From contig NW_023501053.1 in assembly GCF_014066305.1 (NCBI RefSeq), forward strand, positions 886,501-950,500: a stretch of 64,000 nt of DNA, given 5' to 3'. Below, piece after piece: positions 24,542 through 35,200 of this stretch. The notes under the pieces were generated by a model, which was not told the origin of the DNA, did not search any database, and was given only the letters and a program-made list of their open reading frames with translations. The position numbers were made by a program, and so were the translations under genes. This DNA is from Letharia columbiana. Its lineage: Eukaryota > Ascomycota > Lecanoromycetes > Lecanorales > Parmeliaceae. The first letter of the stretch is position 1. Every line of letters begins with the position of its first letter.

Positions 24542-25434
24542 GGTCTGAACAACGAAGAAGAAGAAGAAGAACACGAAAGGCTGAATGCACAAGTGGGGAC
24601 GTTATGCTGAATGGTGACACAAGTATGCCAAGGGAGACACATGGCGGCATTATTCTTAAGCCAGCGAATTCCTGCATATACCGAGAATACCGATGGCCAG
24701 GGATTCAACTTTCGGAGTTGCAGGATGACAACGCCTCGAGAACAAAACTACACCAGTGTTACACAGATCATGATATTCTCCTTCATTGCCCTGATTAGTT
24801 AGGAATCTCGTTGTATAGATCTCGCCGAGTAAGCTTAAAAAGTACGCGAGGTTTCAGACACCTGTCAAAGGCTCTTGGAAAAAGACAAACACCCCTGCCT
24901 GATTGTTCCGTGAAAGCAAAGCCTATGGACTTTTATCCGTTCAATGGAAGCGAGTCGAAGGGAGGAGACTTTTTAATCTCTTAAAAAAAGGGTATGGCTC
25001 GTATGGCCTAATTAGGAACGAGAAGACGGACACAGGCTTAGAAATACGTTGGATAGGGCGAACGCAATTAAGCCAGGACTCATGTAAAGGAAGATGGAAA
25101 TGCAGATGCATGAACGACGCAATTGACGAACAGAAAGTGACACAACCACAATGAATATGTCGTGCTCAGTATTTGATCTCAATGTCTTCTAAAACCTCAG
25201 CATGCTGGATCTCAGAGACCGAAGCCGCTCCACAACCATCTATGAACCGAGTAACAAGACAGCAATTGGCGTGCAAGCAAGCAAGCAACATGAAAGCCGA
25301 AAGGTTGCTAACCATTCGACACAGCAACCGCAAAACTTTTTTAAGATGAATAGACCTGAAGTTGCTTCTATCAAGCCAATCGAGGAGCAAGACCAGCGCA
25401 AGCTTCAGAACTTTCAGAATAAGACGCGGGCAGC
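24542..25434. other. Intergenic region, no gene seen
   Basis: Lies between the SDR pseudogene and the ARS2 stop. Frames are short (at most 91 codons) and lack motifs. A GAA-rich tract is present near 24556-24575. Confidence 0.45.
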
Positions 25435-28422
25435 TCAATAATTGAGCTCAGCACCTCCACCACCCTCCGCTGCATCTAAGTCGTCGTACTTTTTAAGAGT
25501 CCTACCTTGCACTGCTTCTCGTGGCCCCACAGTCTGGGCACCACCATCACCCCACTTGCCAGCTCCACCGGCAAAACCGCCACGTCTATTCATGGGGTTG
25601 TTGCTAGCCATTGGCGTTAAGCGGCCATCGTTGGCATATCTAGGTGGTTGCCGACGATCATACGGTCCTGGTCGCGTACCCAAGCGACCACCTCCTCGGC
25701 GCATCGGACCCGTCTGATGTCCCTCGTCACTGGTTGGGATCATTGGGGCGTTCATTGGCCAGCTTGGCGCTTGAACAGTATGGTTGCCAAAGTTAGGGAA
25801 AGGAGTGAAGTTCTGCGGTGGGAAATTTGCTGGAAACCCATTCATTAATGGCATGGATGCGGAGAGGTTGAAACCACGAGGAGTGCCGGCAGTAATATTA
25901 TGGTTGTTCATGGGGAAGTGACCATTGCTGTTCGCATCGGAACGAGAGGGAGCGATGTGTGAGGGATCCAGGACGTAAGTGTTAACAAGGTTGAGCTAGG
26001 AGAGACAAATCAGCAGTGATCTCAAGGGAACAAGGAACAAGGAACTCACGTCGGTCTTGATGCTGTCGTACCATTCGAGGTGACGCTTTTCAACGTGCTT
26101 GCGCCAAAAACTTTCGCCTTTGAAGAGCTTAGTGCACTCTGGTACCTTGCATCTAAATTTGGATTCGTCTTCTTGCTTGACGAATTTCTTTAGCTCTTCA
26201 TCCAATCCTTCCTCAAGTGGCTTCCCACCGAGCTTCTTGACGTCCACATTTTCTGGCTCGAGAATTTGTAGAATCTTCTCCTCGAAGGTCTTGACCCAAT
26301 TGAATGCTCTCGACAACTGCTGGTCATTCTTGTAGTTCTTATTGAACTTCTCAACTACCGGTGAGCTCCCGTTCTCGACGCCATCTTCCGTCTGGTTTCG
26401 CTTCAGTGGAAAAGGCTGTCCTTGGGCGCTCGCTTTCGCAGCAGTCTTGGCTGCAGAGCTCAGACTTGCTCTAGGGCGACGTAGATGTCCACCAGGACAT
26501 TTTCGGATGAGTTCGTGAACAGAGTCTGCTTCGAAGACACAGAAGAAACAGAAGTTGAATACCCGCCGAAGGTATTCGACGAGTAGATCGAGGGTCTTCT
26601 TTTGAACGAGAAGCTCTTCGCTGTCGTTCTCTTCGTCAATGAAACCTTCTTCTTCCTCTTCGTCCTCCTCCTCTTCCCCGTCTTCCATTTCATCTTCATC
26701 CATACCAAGTATCTGCTGTCTCTTCTTCTCTTTTTTAGCGGTCGCAGCAACCGAGGATTGTAGCAAACCTTTACTACCGAGTTCTTCGACGCGCTGTTCA
26801 ACCTTGGCCACACCGTCTGCCTCAGAGCCGAAGTCTTGATCGAACTTGGATACCAAGCGCTTGGCGAGCTCAAGATCTCGATTGATGCGTTCAGGTGCGG
26901 AGAAAAGGTCCCACAAGGCCTTCTTCCGGGGCTCTTTAGTTGGCACGTGGACGCCAACGTGACAGGTGAAGTCTCCGCGTGGCTCATCGTGAATTGTTTT
27001 GCCGTTGATAGCCTCGAGAGCCTTTTCCGCAGTGCTCAAAGTGGGCTTTGGCTCATCAGCCATGCCTTCCACCTCGCCTTCATTGTCCTCGTCACGCCCA
27101 TCTCCTCGCTCTGGTGGAGCCTCTTGTTCGGAGTTGGGGTGTATCATTATCCATCCGATGCGGTGGCATTTTTTCAACGGGTTCGGATCGCTCAAGCTGA
27201 GCCATTTGAAGCCTCCGCCTTCATCTCCGAGGTGCTCCTTGCAGAATTCTTCGATCTTTTCGCGGCTGACCATTGGAGCAAGTGTCTTAATTAAGAGAGC
27301 TGGCTGCAAAGCCGACTCGTCTCGAATGTCTCCACCTCGGCTGGGGACTAGATCACCAACACCCAGGACTTCAGCAGCGGCAACGGTCTCGCCTTCTTCC
27401 TTTTCAACGACTCCACCGAGACCATCGCTCTCAGCTTTGTAGATACCTTCCAGAGTAAATTCATCAAAGGCTCCGTTTTCGATGTCAAATTCCCATTGGC
27501 CCAGAGCACCACGTCGGAAGTCAGTAAGGCGTTGCTTGAAAGGATCCCGTATCTCTGGCTGATAGCGCTCTTTGAACCATTCTTCATTCTTGTGCTGTTG
27601 CACGAAGGCCCGTGCCATCTTGATTTGGAGCTCCTCTTTGTAGGCGTCGTAGGCCAGTTGTATCTGCCCCCGCTCTTTCTCACGATCTTCCCTCGACTCG
27701 CGTTCGCCCTTGATACCTCGATCTGACTGTCGTCGACTACCATCTTTCTGCCTCTCTTTGTCTTCCTTGATTGACTGCTCAACACGCCACCACTCTGCAA
27801 ACCAGTTGAAACCAACTTGAAAATCCAGTGAAAGAGGATTGGGTAATGGATTGACACGAACAATTGGTTGCGGGATTTGACCCGGTACGTAGCGGTCGAT
27901 TAGTGGGGTTGGCGAGGGGGCGCGACGACGATTGTCTTCCCGATTGCGCGATGCGTGCTCGCGCGATTGATCATAAAAGTCGTCTCGTGGAAGACGACCG
28001 CCTGACCCACCGGGCTGATACCTATCGATCATTACAGGGGATCGTGACCGGCCTCGGCCGCCACGATGCCCCCCTCCTCCGCGACGATCTTGCATTCCTG
28101 CAGAGAAAGAATTATGAGTGACGTTCATGATGCAAGAACCTGATTGCTTTGCAGAGAGAGCAGAAGATCGCTTTTGGAGAACCAATGTCGTTTCTTGAGG
28201 ACTGGTATTATCTGCAAAGAGAAGGGATGAAGAATGAGATAAAGCACGATGATAAGAATGTAAAGGGTTCATGTTCTCTGCATCTGTAGTCTTACCAGGA
28301 GATCTCCGACCCCGATAATTGTCATTAGGGCCTTGTCTGCCGCCCATCATGTCTTCACGTCCCCATCTTTCCTCTGTCTTCACTGGAGGCGAAGCGTAGG
28401 CTGTTTCGAAAGACCCATCCAT
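25435..28422 (-). CDS. ars2: Ars2/SERRATE-like RNA effector protein
   Basis: Zinc-finger protein linking the nuclear cap-binding complex to RNA processing and decay; the fission-yeast relative is Pir2. Exons 28422-28296, 28097-26050 and 25995-25435 give 911 residues. The N-terminus is Arg/Gly-rich and repeats a DRYxPG motif (MIDRYQPGGSGG, LIDRYVPGQIP). Then come the Ars2 N-terminal block (NWFAEWWRVEQ; AFVQQHKNEEWFKERYQPE), an RRM-like central part, an acidic run, the signature LVEYLRRVFNFCFFCVFE with KCPGGHLRRPR, and the C2H2 finger CKVPECTKLFKGESFWRKH (about 686-710). The tail is Gly/Arg/Pro-rich, as in the family. The first intron (28295-28098) is 198 bases, in frame and stop-free, so a 66-residue insertion isoform is possible. 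Confidence 0.93.
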
Positions 28423-28805
28423 GATGATGGAGTAGTGTAATGTGGATGTATGTAGAGTATGGAGGACCGATGTACGAAGAAATGATGTATGGAGGATTTA
28501 ACGTATGGTGGTGTGTGTTGTGTAGGTCAAGTCCTTGGTCTGATCATGGGATTAAATAGGACCCGATGACTGAAGAAGTCGGTTCGCCGGAGAGTGAATG
28601 ATGGAGTGAGTGGTGTTGTTGAATGAATTGAAAAGAGCTTCACACGGGAAGCTTCACCACATTTCAGGTGATTGCTGGGGAATAGAGGTGTGAAGAGTAG
28701 GGAAGGAAGCTGTTTGCCGACATGATCTCGTGTTAGAGTAGGTTCAATGAATGGAGAAGTGAACAATCAAGGGTGCGAAGAATCAAAATAGATATCAGAG
28801 AAGAA

Positions 28806-28822
28806 GCAGCAGCAGCAGCAGC
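28806..28822. repeat. Short AGC/CAG microsatellite
   Basis: About five to six copies of AGC lie in the ars2-TSPO intergenic region. The tract is directly visible and is not in a predicted coding region. Confidence 0.8.
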
Positions 28823-29332
28823 TATAAGCCACTTGAGAAGCCAAGGGTGTTGCACTCGTAGGAGGAAGAAGAGGGCAGAAGAGAATGCTATCTCTGAGCG
28901 ACGAGAAGATGGAGAAAGAGGTGCAGGTGACGGGGATATGATACAGCCATATATGGCAATTGGTAGACGTGACAAGTTACTCACGTTTTGCTATGCTTTG
29001 CGAAGGGCACCCGTTGGAATAGGTGGTGGATGTTGTTGAAAGAGAAGGCAGGTGCGGGCTGCGAAGCTGGACGTCTTCTTGGCGACAAAGCCGATACACT
29101 TCGCTAGAGCAAATGCGGTTAGCTGGCAGTGGGAATATTGACCGAGGTGGGGCCGGTCAGGTACAACGCGAAAGACATATACACATTCTATAGACCTCCA
29201 TATTCTTGCATACAACATTGCACAAAGGTGTCTCATTGCCTGACATCCGTTAAGTATCAAGACAAAGCGTTGTCAAGTGGAGAAAGTTGGGTGTCGTACT
29301 TGCCTACCTACTGTAAGTGATGTGTTTTGACC

Positions 29333-29494
29333 ATCACTCTCCAAGCACTTCTGGACTGCCTTCATTCTTGAAGCATCTTGAAATGTCTTCCTTATCCAGG
29401 CTTCTATGGTTGCCATTACTCTTCAAGTGTCTTTGGCAATCTTCACTCTTCAAGCCATTCTGATTGCCATCACTCTTCAAGCCCTTTGGTTTTC
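29333..29494. repeat. Imperfect tandem array of a 27-base unit, about six copies
   Basis: Successive units start with ATCACTCTCCAAGC, TTCATTCTTGAAGC, TTCCTTATCCAGGC, ATTACTCTTCAAGT, TTCACTCTTCAAGC and ATCACTCTTCAAGC, and run 26-28 bases each. The conserved core is CACTCTTCAAGC, followed by a TTCTGG-TTGCC-like second half. The array ends about 85 bases before the TSPO start codon, so it lies in the promoter or 5' UTR. Confidence 0.8.
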
Positions 29495-29580
29495 TTCATA
29501 TTCAGTATGAGAGACTAAAACACTCACTGGACTACAGAAACCGATCACAAATCCGAGAACCTCCCCTACATGTGTCAGAG

Positions 29581-30300
29581 ATGACGACCTACATTCCCTC
29601 TCTGACCCTGCCTGGCGAAGTGTTTGCTCAACCAGCGGTGTCAATCTTACTACCAATGGCATTGGGCACCAGCATCGGCTTCATAGTCAGTCGTACGTTG
29701 CATGCTTTTAGTGGTTTACATTGTTTGCTCATGCCACTGCAGCCAAGGAAAGCCAGAATACATACATGGCGTTGAAGCAGCCCCCATACCGACCCCCTCC
29801 CCAGGTCTTCGGTCCAATGTGGACGGCTCTTTACGGGCTCATGGGATACTCTGCATACAGAGCTTGGGATACTGGGATGTCATCGCTGAACCCAAACGTT
29901 GTTGCATTGACCAAAGTACGATTCCCTTTGCCATCCCAAGAGGAGCTGCGAGCTAACACTTGACCTTTCTTAGCAAGGAGCAACACTCTTCACCATCCAG
30001 CTTGGCCTCAATCTCATCTGGATGCCCCTCTTCTTCCGCCTTAAGCGTCCCATCGAAGCTACAGCGGATATCGTCGCCTTGACGGGTGTTACGGGATATC
30101 TAACCTACATCTGGTCAAAGGTCGATCCAGTCGCTGCATGGGGTCTTGCCCCATATCTGGGATGGTTGGGATTTGCTACATACTTGAGCGCTGGTACCGG
30201 CTACCTCAACGGCTGGGACTTCTCGGACAAGGAGACCGATGCACCCACCGACCGTGGCTCCGGAGCTAGCACCAAATACGTCAACGAAAAGTCTGACTAG
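29581..30300 (+). CDS. TSPO/MBR-family (translocator protein) membrane protein
   Basis: Homologue of the mitochondrial translocator protein (peripheral benzodiazepine receptor), a five-helix membrane protein that binds porphyrins and sterols. Exons 29581-29692, 29743-29915 and 29974-30300 give 203 residues. Family motifs: PPYRPPPQVFGPMWTALYGL (loop 1 and helix 2), GYSAYRAW, then LFTIQLGLNLIWMPLFF (N-x-x-W in helix 3) and WSKVDPVAAWGLAPYLGWLG with FATYL (helices 4-5). The C-terminal tail is hydrophilic. All five helices are present, so it should be functional. Fungal TSPO proteins are patchily distributed and little studied. An in-frame upstream codon run exists, but ATG 29581 fits the family N-terminus. 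It converges with the DUF4291 gene. Confidence 0.92.
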
Positions 30301-30535
30301 ACGCAGAGGAGATATACTCTCACGAACCAGGCGCTGACAAGTGTCGGTGCCTCTGCGCTTCCTTTGCAGGTGCCACCTCTCACTTCACAGTTCAATTACG
30401 TCTTTAATACCCACTCAACCCATCACTTCCTTGCCATTTCGGTTTCATAGCGTCGGACAGTGAAGCTTTTTCAGGATTTAGAAATCACATCAGGAATCTC
30501 CATTTCGTGACATCAACAAGAAAAGTCCACTCATA

Positions 30536-31156
30536 TCACTCCTCCATCTGCAACACCTTCATCAAATCCTCCGGCACGTCATACACCCTCTCCTCAGGCA
30601 CCAGCCCCCCTTCCACCAACTCCACCAACTTCACTCCCCCTTCTTTCTCCACCACCTCCCTCAATCTCCTAGCCCTCTCAGTCACATCATCAATCCCCAC
30701 AATCCACTCCTCCGCCCAAACCTTACTAACCTTGCCCGCAATCCCAATCTGAATACTCCGATACGGCAGCACATCCAAACTGGGCGTACGCTCCGGATCC
30801 CACTGCACCCTAACTCCCTTACCCCTTTCCTCAGCACTCAACGTCTGCCCATGGCACACGACAGCCTGCGACAGAAGCCGCATGAAATGCTCGTGCTTCA
30901 TGCGGATCGCCAGGACCCGCTCTTGGCCTCGGTCTTTGTACGAGTAACCGCATCGGTACATCATCCACGCCCAGCTGGGCTTGATCCACGTCATGCGTGC
31001 GTGCGAGAATGCCGGGGAGGCGGAGAGGCGCTGCTCTTGGACCGCGGGGCCTGCGATGGCCTGGGAATACGCCTGGTAGACCGTGACGGTCTCTTCGTCG
31101 TACGAGGCGCGGATCTGTCGGTGTGGGGTTTTGGGGGGTGGAGGATGGGAGGCCAT
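30536..31156 (-). CDS. DUF4291 family protein
   Basis: Single exon, 206 residues, matching the usual size of DUF4291 proteins, which occur in bacteria and fungi and have no established function. Diagnostic segments are RQIRASYDEETVTVYQAYS near the N-terminus, RMTWIKPSWAWMMYRCGY in the middle, RVLAIRMKHEHFMRLL, and VRVQWDPERTPSLDVLPYRS followed by SIQIGI. The many conserved Arg, Trp and Tyr residues suggest a nucleotide or RNA-binding enzyme, but that is speculation. The start is ATG 31156. The 3' end lies 235 bases from the TSPO stop, so the two genes converge. Confidence 0.88.
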   Translation of the reverse strand: MASHPPPPKTPHRQIRASYDEETVTVYQAYSQAIAGPAVQEQRLSASPAFSHARMTWIKPSWAWMMYRCGYSYKDRGQERVLAIRMKHEHFMRLLSQAVVCHGQTLSAEERGKGVRVQWDPERTPSLDVLPYRSIQIGIAGKVSKVWAEEWIVGIDDVTERARRLREVVEKEGGVKLVELVEGGLVPEERVYDVPEDLMKVLQMEE

Positions 31157-31758
31157 GGTGCTGCGCTTGGATGAGACGGATGATGCTTGAATGATGTCCG
31201 TAATGGTAACTCTATTCTATGTTCGGCTGGAAGATTCGGGTTTTCTTTCTTTTCTTTCTCTTCTTTCCCTTTCGGCTTGATGCCTCCTCCTGTCATTATG
31301 CGGCTTCTTATGTACTTGTTGCCGTGCTAATGTATATTGTAACAGTGACTCACACGACTAGGTACCTTAGAGGCTGATGATCGAGGAGACTAAGTCCCGT
31401 AGCCACAATCGCAATTCACTACTTTAAACCACCGAAACTATATATTGCGGGCGAGTACCCTTTTCCCAATGATTTGGACAAACCTCTAAGCGCAAAGGTT
31501 TTCTCTAATCGCGTTCATTGAATTAGACAGCAAAAATCCATTAAAACTTCGGGAAAATTTCACAATCCTGGGTCCCCGAGACGACCAAAAGAAAAAAAAT
31601 TAAAATCTAATTCCACAGACACACTCCTCCTCTGTATAATTCCGCCCCGAAACCATCATCAAGCGTCTTTTCTGAGGTCGTGCGCAAAGAGCGCTCTATC
31701 GCAAATGTGAGTATACCTACCCAAAACCGGCAACCTTGAAAGAGCGTCGAGCTTGGCG
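31157..31758. other. Intergenic region, no gene seen
   Basis: Contains the DUF4291 promoter. An exon for the small mitochondrial-type gene to the right might lie near 31620-31690 on the minus strand, but no splice pair was convincing. Confidence 0.4.
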
Positions 31759-32067
31759 TTAAAGCCGGCAAAATACCAAAAATCCCAGGTTCAGCTCAGG
31801 GAGGCCTGCACTCAGCTGCTCCAATTCCATGATCAAGTCCACGTTGGCGTCCTGCTCAGTGGAAGAGGGCGCAGACTTTTTCGCATCATGCGTAGGCGGA
31901 AGACGACGTATTGCCGGTGTGGATGAGATGGCTCTTGGGAACGGGTGGGAAATGGATGTCTTTTCTGGGGCTCCGTGAAAGGCACATTGGCGGATGTTTA
32001 TGGACGTGGTAGAGTAACTAGAGTTGAGGGTTTTGGCTGGCCCAAGACATGTGAGTGAGAGGGACAT
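31759..32067 (-). CDS. Small protein with mitochondrial-type presequence, possibly truncated
   Basis: A 102-codon frame from ATG 32067. The first half is rich in Ser, Arg and Ala and contains RAISSTPAIRRLPP, which looks like a mitochondrial presequence cleavage region. A hydrophilic helix follows (TEQDANVDLIMELEQL). From memory, similar fungal mitochondrial proteins continue from such a helix into a long charged coiled coil, but here the frame turns into an unrelated Leu/Gly-rich tail and stops. Either a downstream exon is missed (a donor-like gtgcagg follows the helix) or the gene has lost its 3' part. Function unknown. Confidence 0.42.
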   Translation of the reverse strand: MSLSLTCLGPAKTLNSSYSTTSINIRQCAFHGAPEKTSISHPFPRAISSTPAIRRLPPTHDAKKSAPSSTEQDANVDLIMELEQLSAGLPELNLGFLVFCRL

Positions 32068-32234
32068 CAGCACCGTTGAGCACCAAAAGCGATCACAAGG
32101 ATCGTGAAAGACTTTGAGTATATTTTGGGCCGGACAACTGTGAGAGGCTATAAACGTGCCCGCTCGAGTGTACTAGTATTGCCATGATGCCGAGGCAGTT
32201 TTCATGTCAAAATCATCAAAGTCCCTCTATTTCT

Positions 32235-35200
32235 TCACTGCCACCCAAAATTCTTCCACTGGCATTCACACCCTCCGCTACCTCCATCAATCCCACCAGG
32301 GCCGCCATCGGCCAGTGTCACATTCGCATTCCCGAACAGTCCTAGTGTTGGGTTGACCAATGTGCCTCCAAAGGATCGATCCTCAAGCTCAATCTTCTTC
32401 TGGTTTGAGATAGGGTTCTCTTCGTCGTCAATACCATAACAATAGATCATCTTAGAGTTAATATCCCCGCCGTGGCGGTCTAGGGTGATAGTGACAGGAT
32501 AGGGAAAGGAGCCTGGGGCTTGGAAGTCATTGGCGGAGGAAGCCGTGAGATTGGTTGCGTTGTTAGAGGAGACGGTGGAATTGGTATCCGAGGCCTGGGA
32601 CGAAGCTACAAAGCCTTTATTCGTCCATATCTGTACTAGAAACCTAGTCTGAGCCCACGTGCAGCGTACAGAAGCCGCGTCTTCTTCTGCACCACCATCT
32701 TCGTCATCTGGAACGGAGCTGGTATTGTTGGAGATGCCGTCGATAGGTGCGGTGGACTTGAGGAAGACGGATTTGGAGAAGTAGGTATAGAAGCCGTAGT
32801 GTTCGGTGGACTGCCCGCGGTTGTAGAGACGAAGCGGTTGAGCTGAAGGATACGGGAGAAGTACTGCTGCTGCAGCCGTACCATTGGCGTTGGTATCTGG
32901 GGGTGGGATTGAGTTCGTAATGTTGGGGAAGGGATCGGCGGTATTGTCAGTATTGCTGCTGCTTTGGCGTTTTAGAAGGCGAGATGGTAATTTGGATGAA
33001 GACAAGAAGCTCATGAAGAATGGTGTGTATTCGCCGTCGAATGGTACCGTATTGTTGTCTGTGGTGTTGCCGAGGAACGTCTGGTCTTCTTGACTGGGAG
33101 GTGGGGGAGATGGCGAGTCCGAGTTTCCGCTGAGGGCGTTACGAGCTTGCAATAATCGATCGCGGACGAAGCTACCAGCAGAGACTGGATTGACCATATG
33201 CCCATAAGATCTCCCATGGTTGCTCCCGTACGATCTTCTATTGACGCTGGAAGCGTTCGCTATACCATTCGTTCCGTTCTGGAAGACTATCTCCACCCTG
33301 AAGTTTGGCTGGTCAGCTGCACCGGTGGAAAAAGACTGCTGTTCCTCTTTTGGCAAATCACAACTCCACATCGTTGACGGGACGACACACTCAGATATTT
33401 CTGACACAGGCTTGGGTTGGACTATAGTTGATATGCCCGTTGGTATGGGTGGGTACCCTGTTATGTTGAGCCAGGCTGTCTGTACAGGCACCGTCTGTCC
33501 TGGCCCACCTTTCCGGGTCAAAGTCATAGCTAGAACCATGATCAAAATCACCATCAACAAAAGCCCGATGGCTAGCGCAATGAGCGTCCATTTCTTCTTC
33601 TTGCTCATTGGTTTCTTCTCACGACCGAAGCACTTACCGAAACCCGCAAGAACTTTCGAATTGTGTTCTCGAGGCGTTTGGGTATCCTTCTCACGAATCT
33701 CCCAGGCTCTCTGAGCCCTACCAGCATCTCTCGGTGGCGGATAGAGGTCCGCAAGCGTAGTCTCAGGCCTGCTTGTTTCAGGATTCTCATAACTGCGAAT
33801 GCGCATGTTCCTGGTGCCAGCTAGCTGAGACTCAGCGTTGTCTCTGGACGTTTCCGCCATAGGTAGTGTATCCCGAGGCATCTGTCTTTGAGCGCCAGAT
33901 GTTGGGGGCGCTGGCAAACCAGTTTGCTCGAACGTATTCGGCTGATGATTAGGAGGCATCACGGCAACATATCGCCTGGGTGGTCTTTCCTGTCTGGGCG
34001 GCGAATAAGCCGGAGGTTGGTGGGGAGTAGGCTCTGATGGTGGTAGTGCTGTAGGTTCCTCGATCTCTCTAGTGTTTTGACGATCATTGTCGGGCAGCAG
34101 TGATTGAGCAGCCGGTACAGGTTCAGGAGCACGGACGACTGGCGCAGCGTGGGCTTCTTCGACATCAGGCGTAGTGTCTAAATCTTCGATCTCGGTTTCT
34201 TCACTGACAGGCCTTGGCTTTGGCCTTGACTCTGGCGCAACGGCCTCACGGAAGGCTGCAGAAAATCGATTCCTAGGCGCTTGTTGAACAGCAAGCGATT
34301 GTGATGGTTCGGTATTTAGCCGTTCTAGGACTTCTCTTGGACCGGCATCTCCATCCGCTGCTCTTGCCGAAGCATTCCTCTGACCGCCATCTGCCTCGGT
34401 GGGGTCTACTTGTGACGGCAAGCAGGTATGGTTCTGGCACTTAAAGTAGGGTTCTGGACTGTGCATATCGTACAGACATGCCTCATAGTATTCGGACGCT
34501 GCTCCAAAGCCTTCATGTTCGACGGGTGAAATGGGCGTATCTGTCGCTGGCAATTGTCGTGGCGGCTCCGAGACTAGTAGTTCTTTGTGAGGCTGGTCGT
34601 CAAGGTCAGGAGCTCTCTTCTCCCATTCAGCATCCAGACTCATGTCTGTCCAGCTCGTATGACCACTTCTCAGACCCTCATGTTCTGCTGTCTCAGGGGA
34701 GACATTGTGAGAGGTGGGCCTGTCTCGATCGTGTTTTGCCTCAGTAGCCTGGCGAGCATTTGGTAAAGTCGGTATTGGTGGAGAAGAACCCTTGAAAGTC
34801 ATAGGGGACCGAGGCCAGAAGGGAGTGACGATATGGTCCCACCACCCTCTAGAGCGATGTCTTGTGGCAATACTGGCAATACTATCCATGCTGGCCTGTT
34901 TGGTTAATATCCCTACTTGAGACTCTCCAGTACTAGGTCTCCCTACAATGTCAGAATCGAGCTCCTCGTCAAAGATTGTACTTGTGGAGACGATCCTCGA
35001 AGATGATGGAGGTAATTGTCTTCCACTTGACCGGTTGAACTCTGCTTTAGGTCTCCGTAAATCTGGCGGTAGCGGCGGTATAGGCGGCACTATAGACGAA
35101 TTTATAAACCGCACACCATTCAGCTGCGCCTGAGAATACACGCTTGATGCTGCCCGCGCTCTCCGTCGAGGCGGTTGTATCAGCTCATCCGACTCATCAG

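Larger units (their letters stand above)
28423..29580. promoter_or_regulatory. Divergent upstream region of ars2 and the TSPO gene
   Basis: About 1.16 kb between two diverging starts. It holds both promoters, a short AGC-repeat tract and a 27-base imperfect tandem repeat array next to the TSPO gene. No coding region is supported. Confidence 0.55.
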
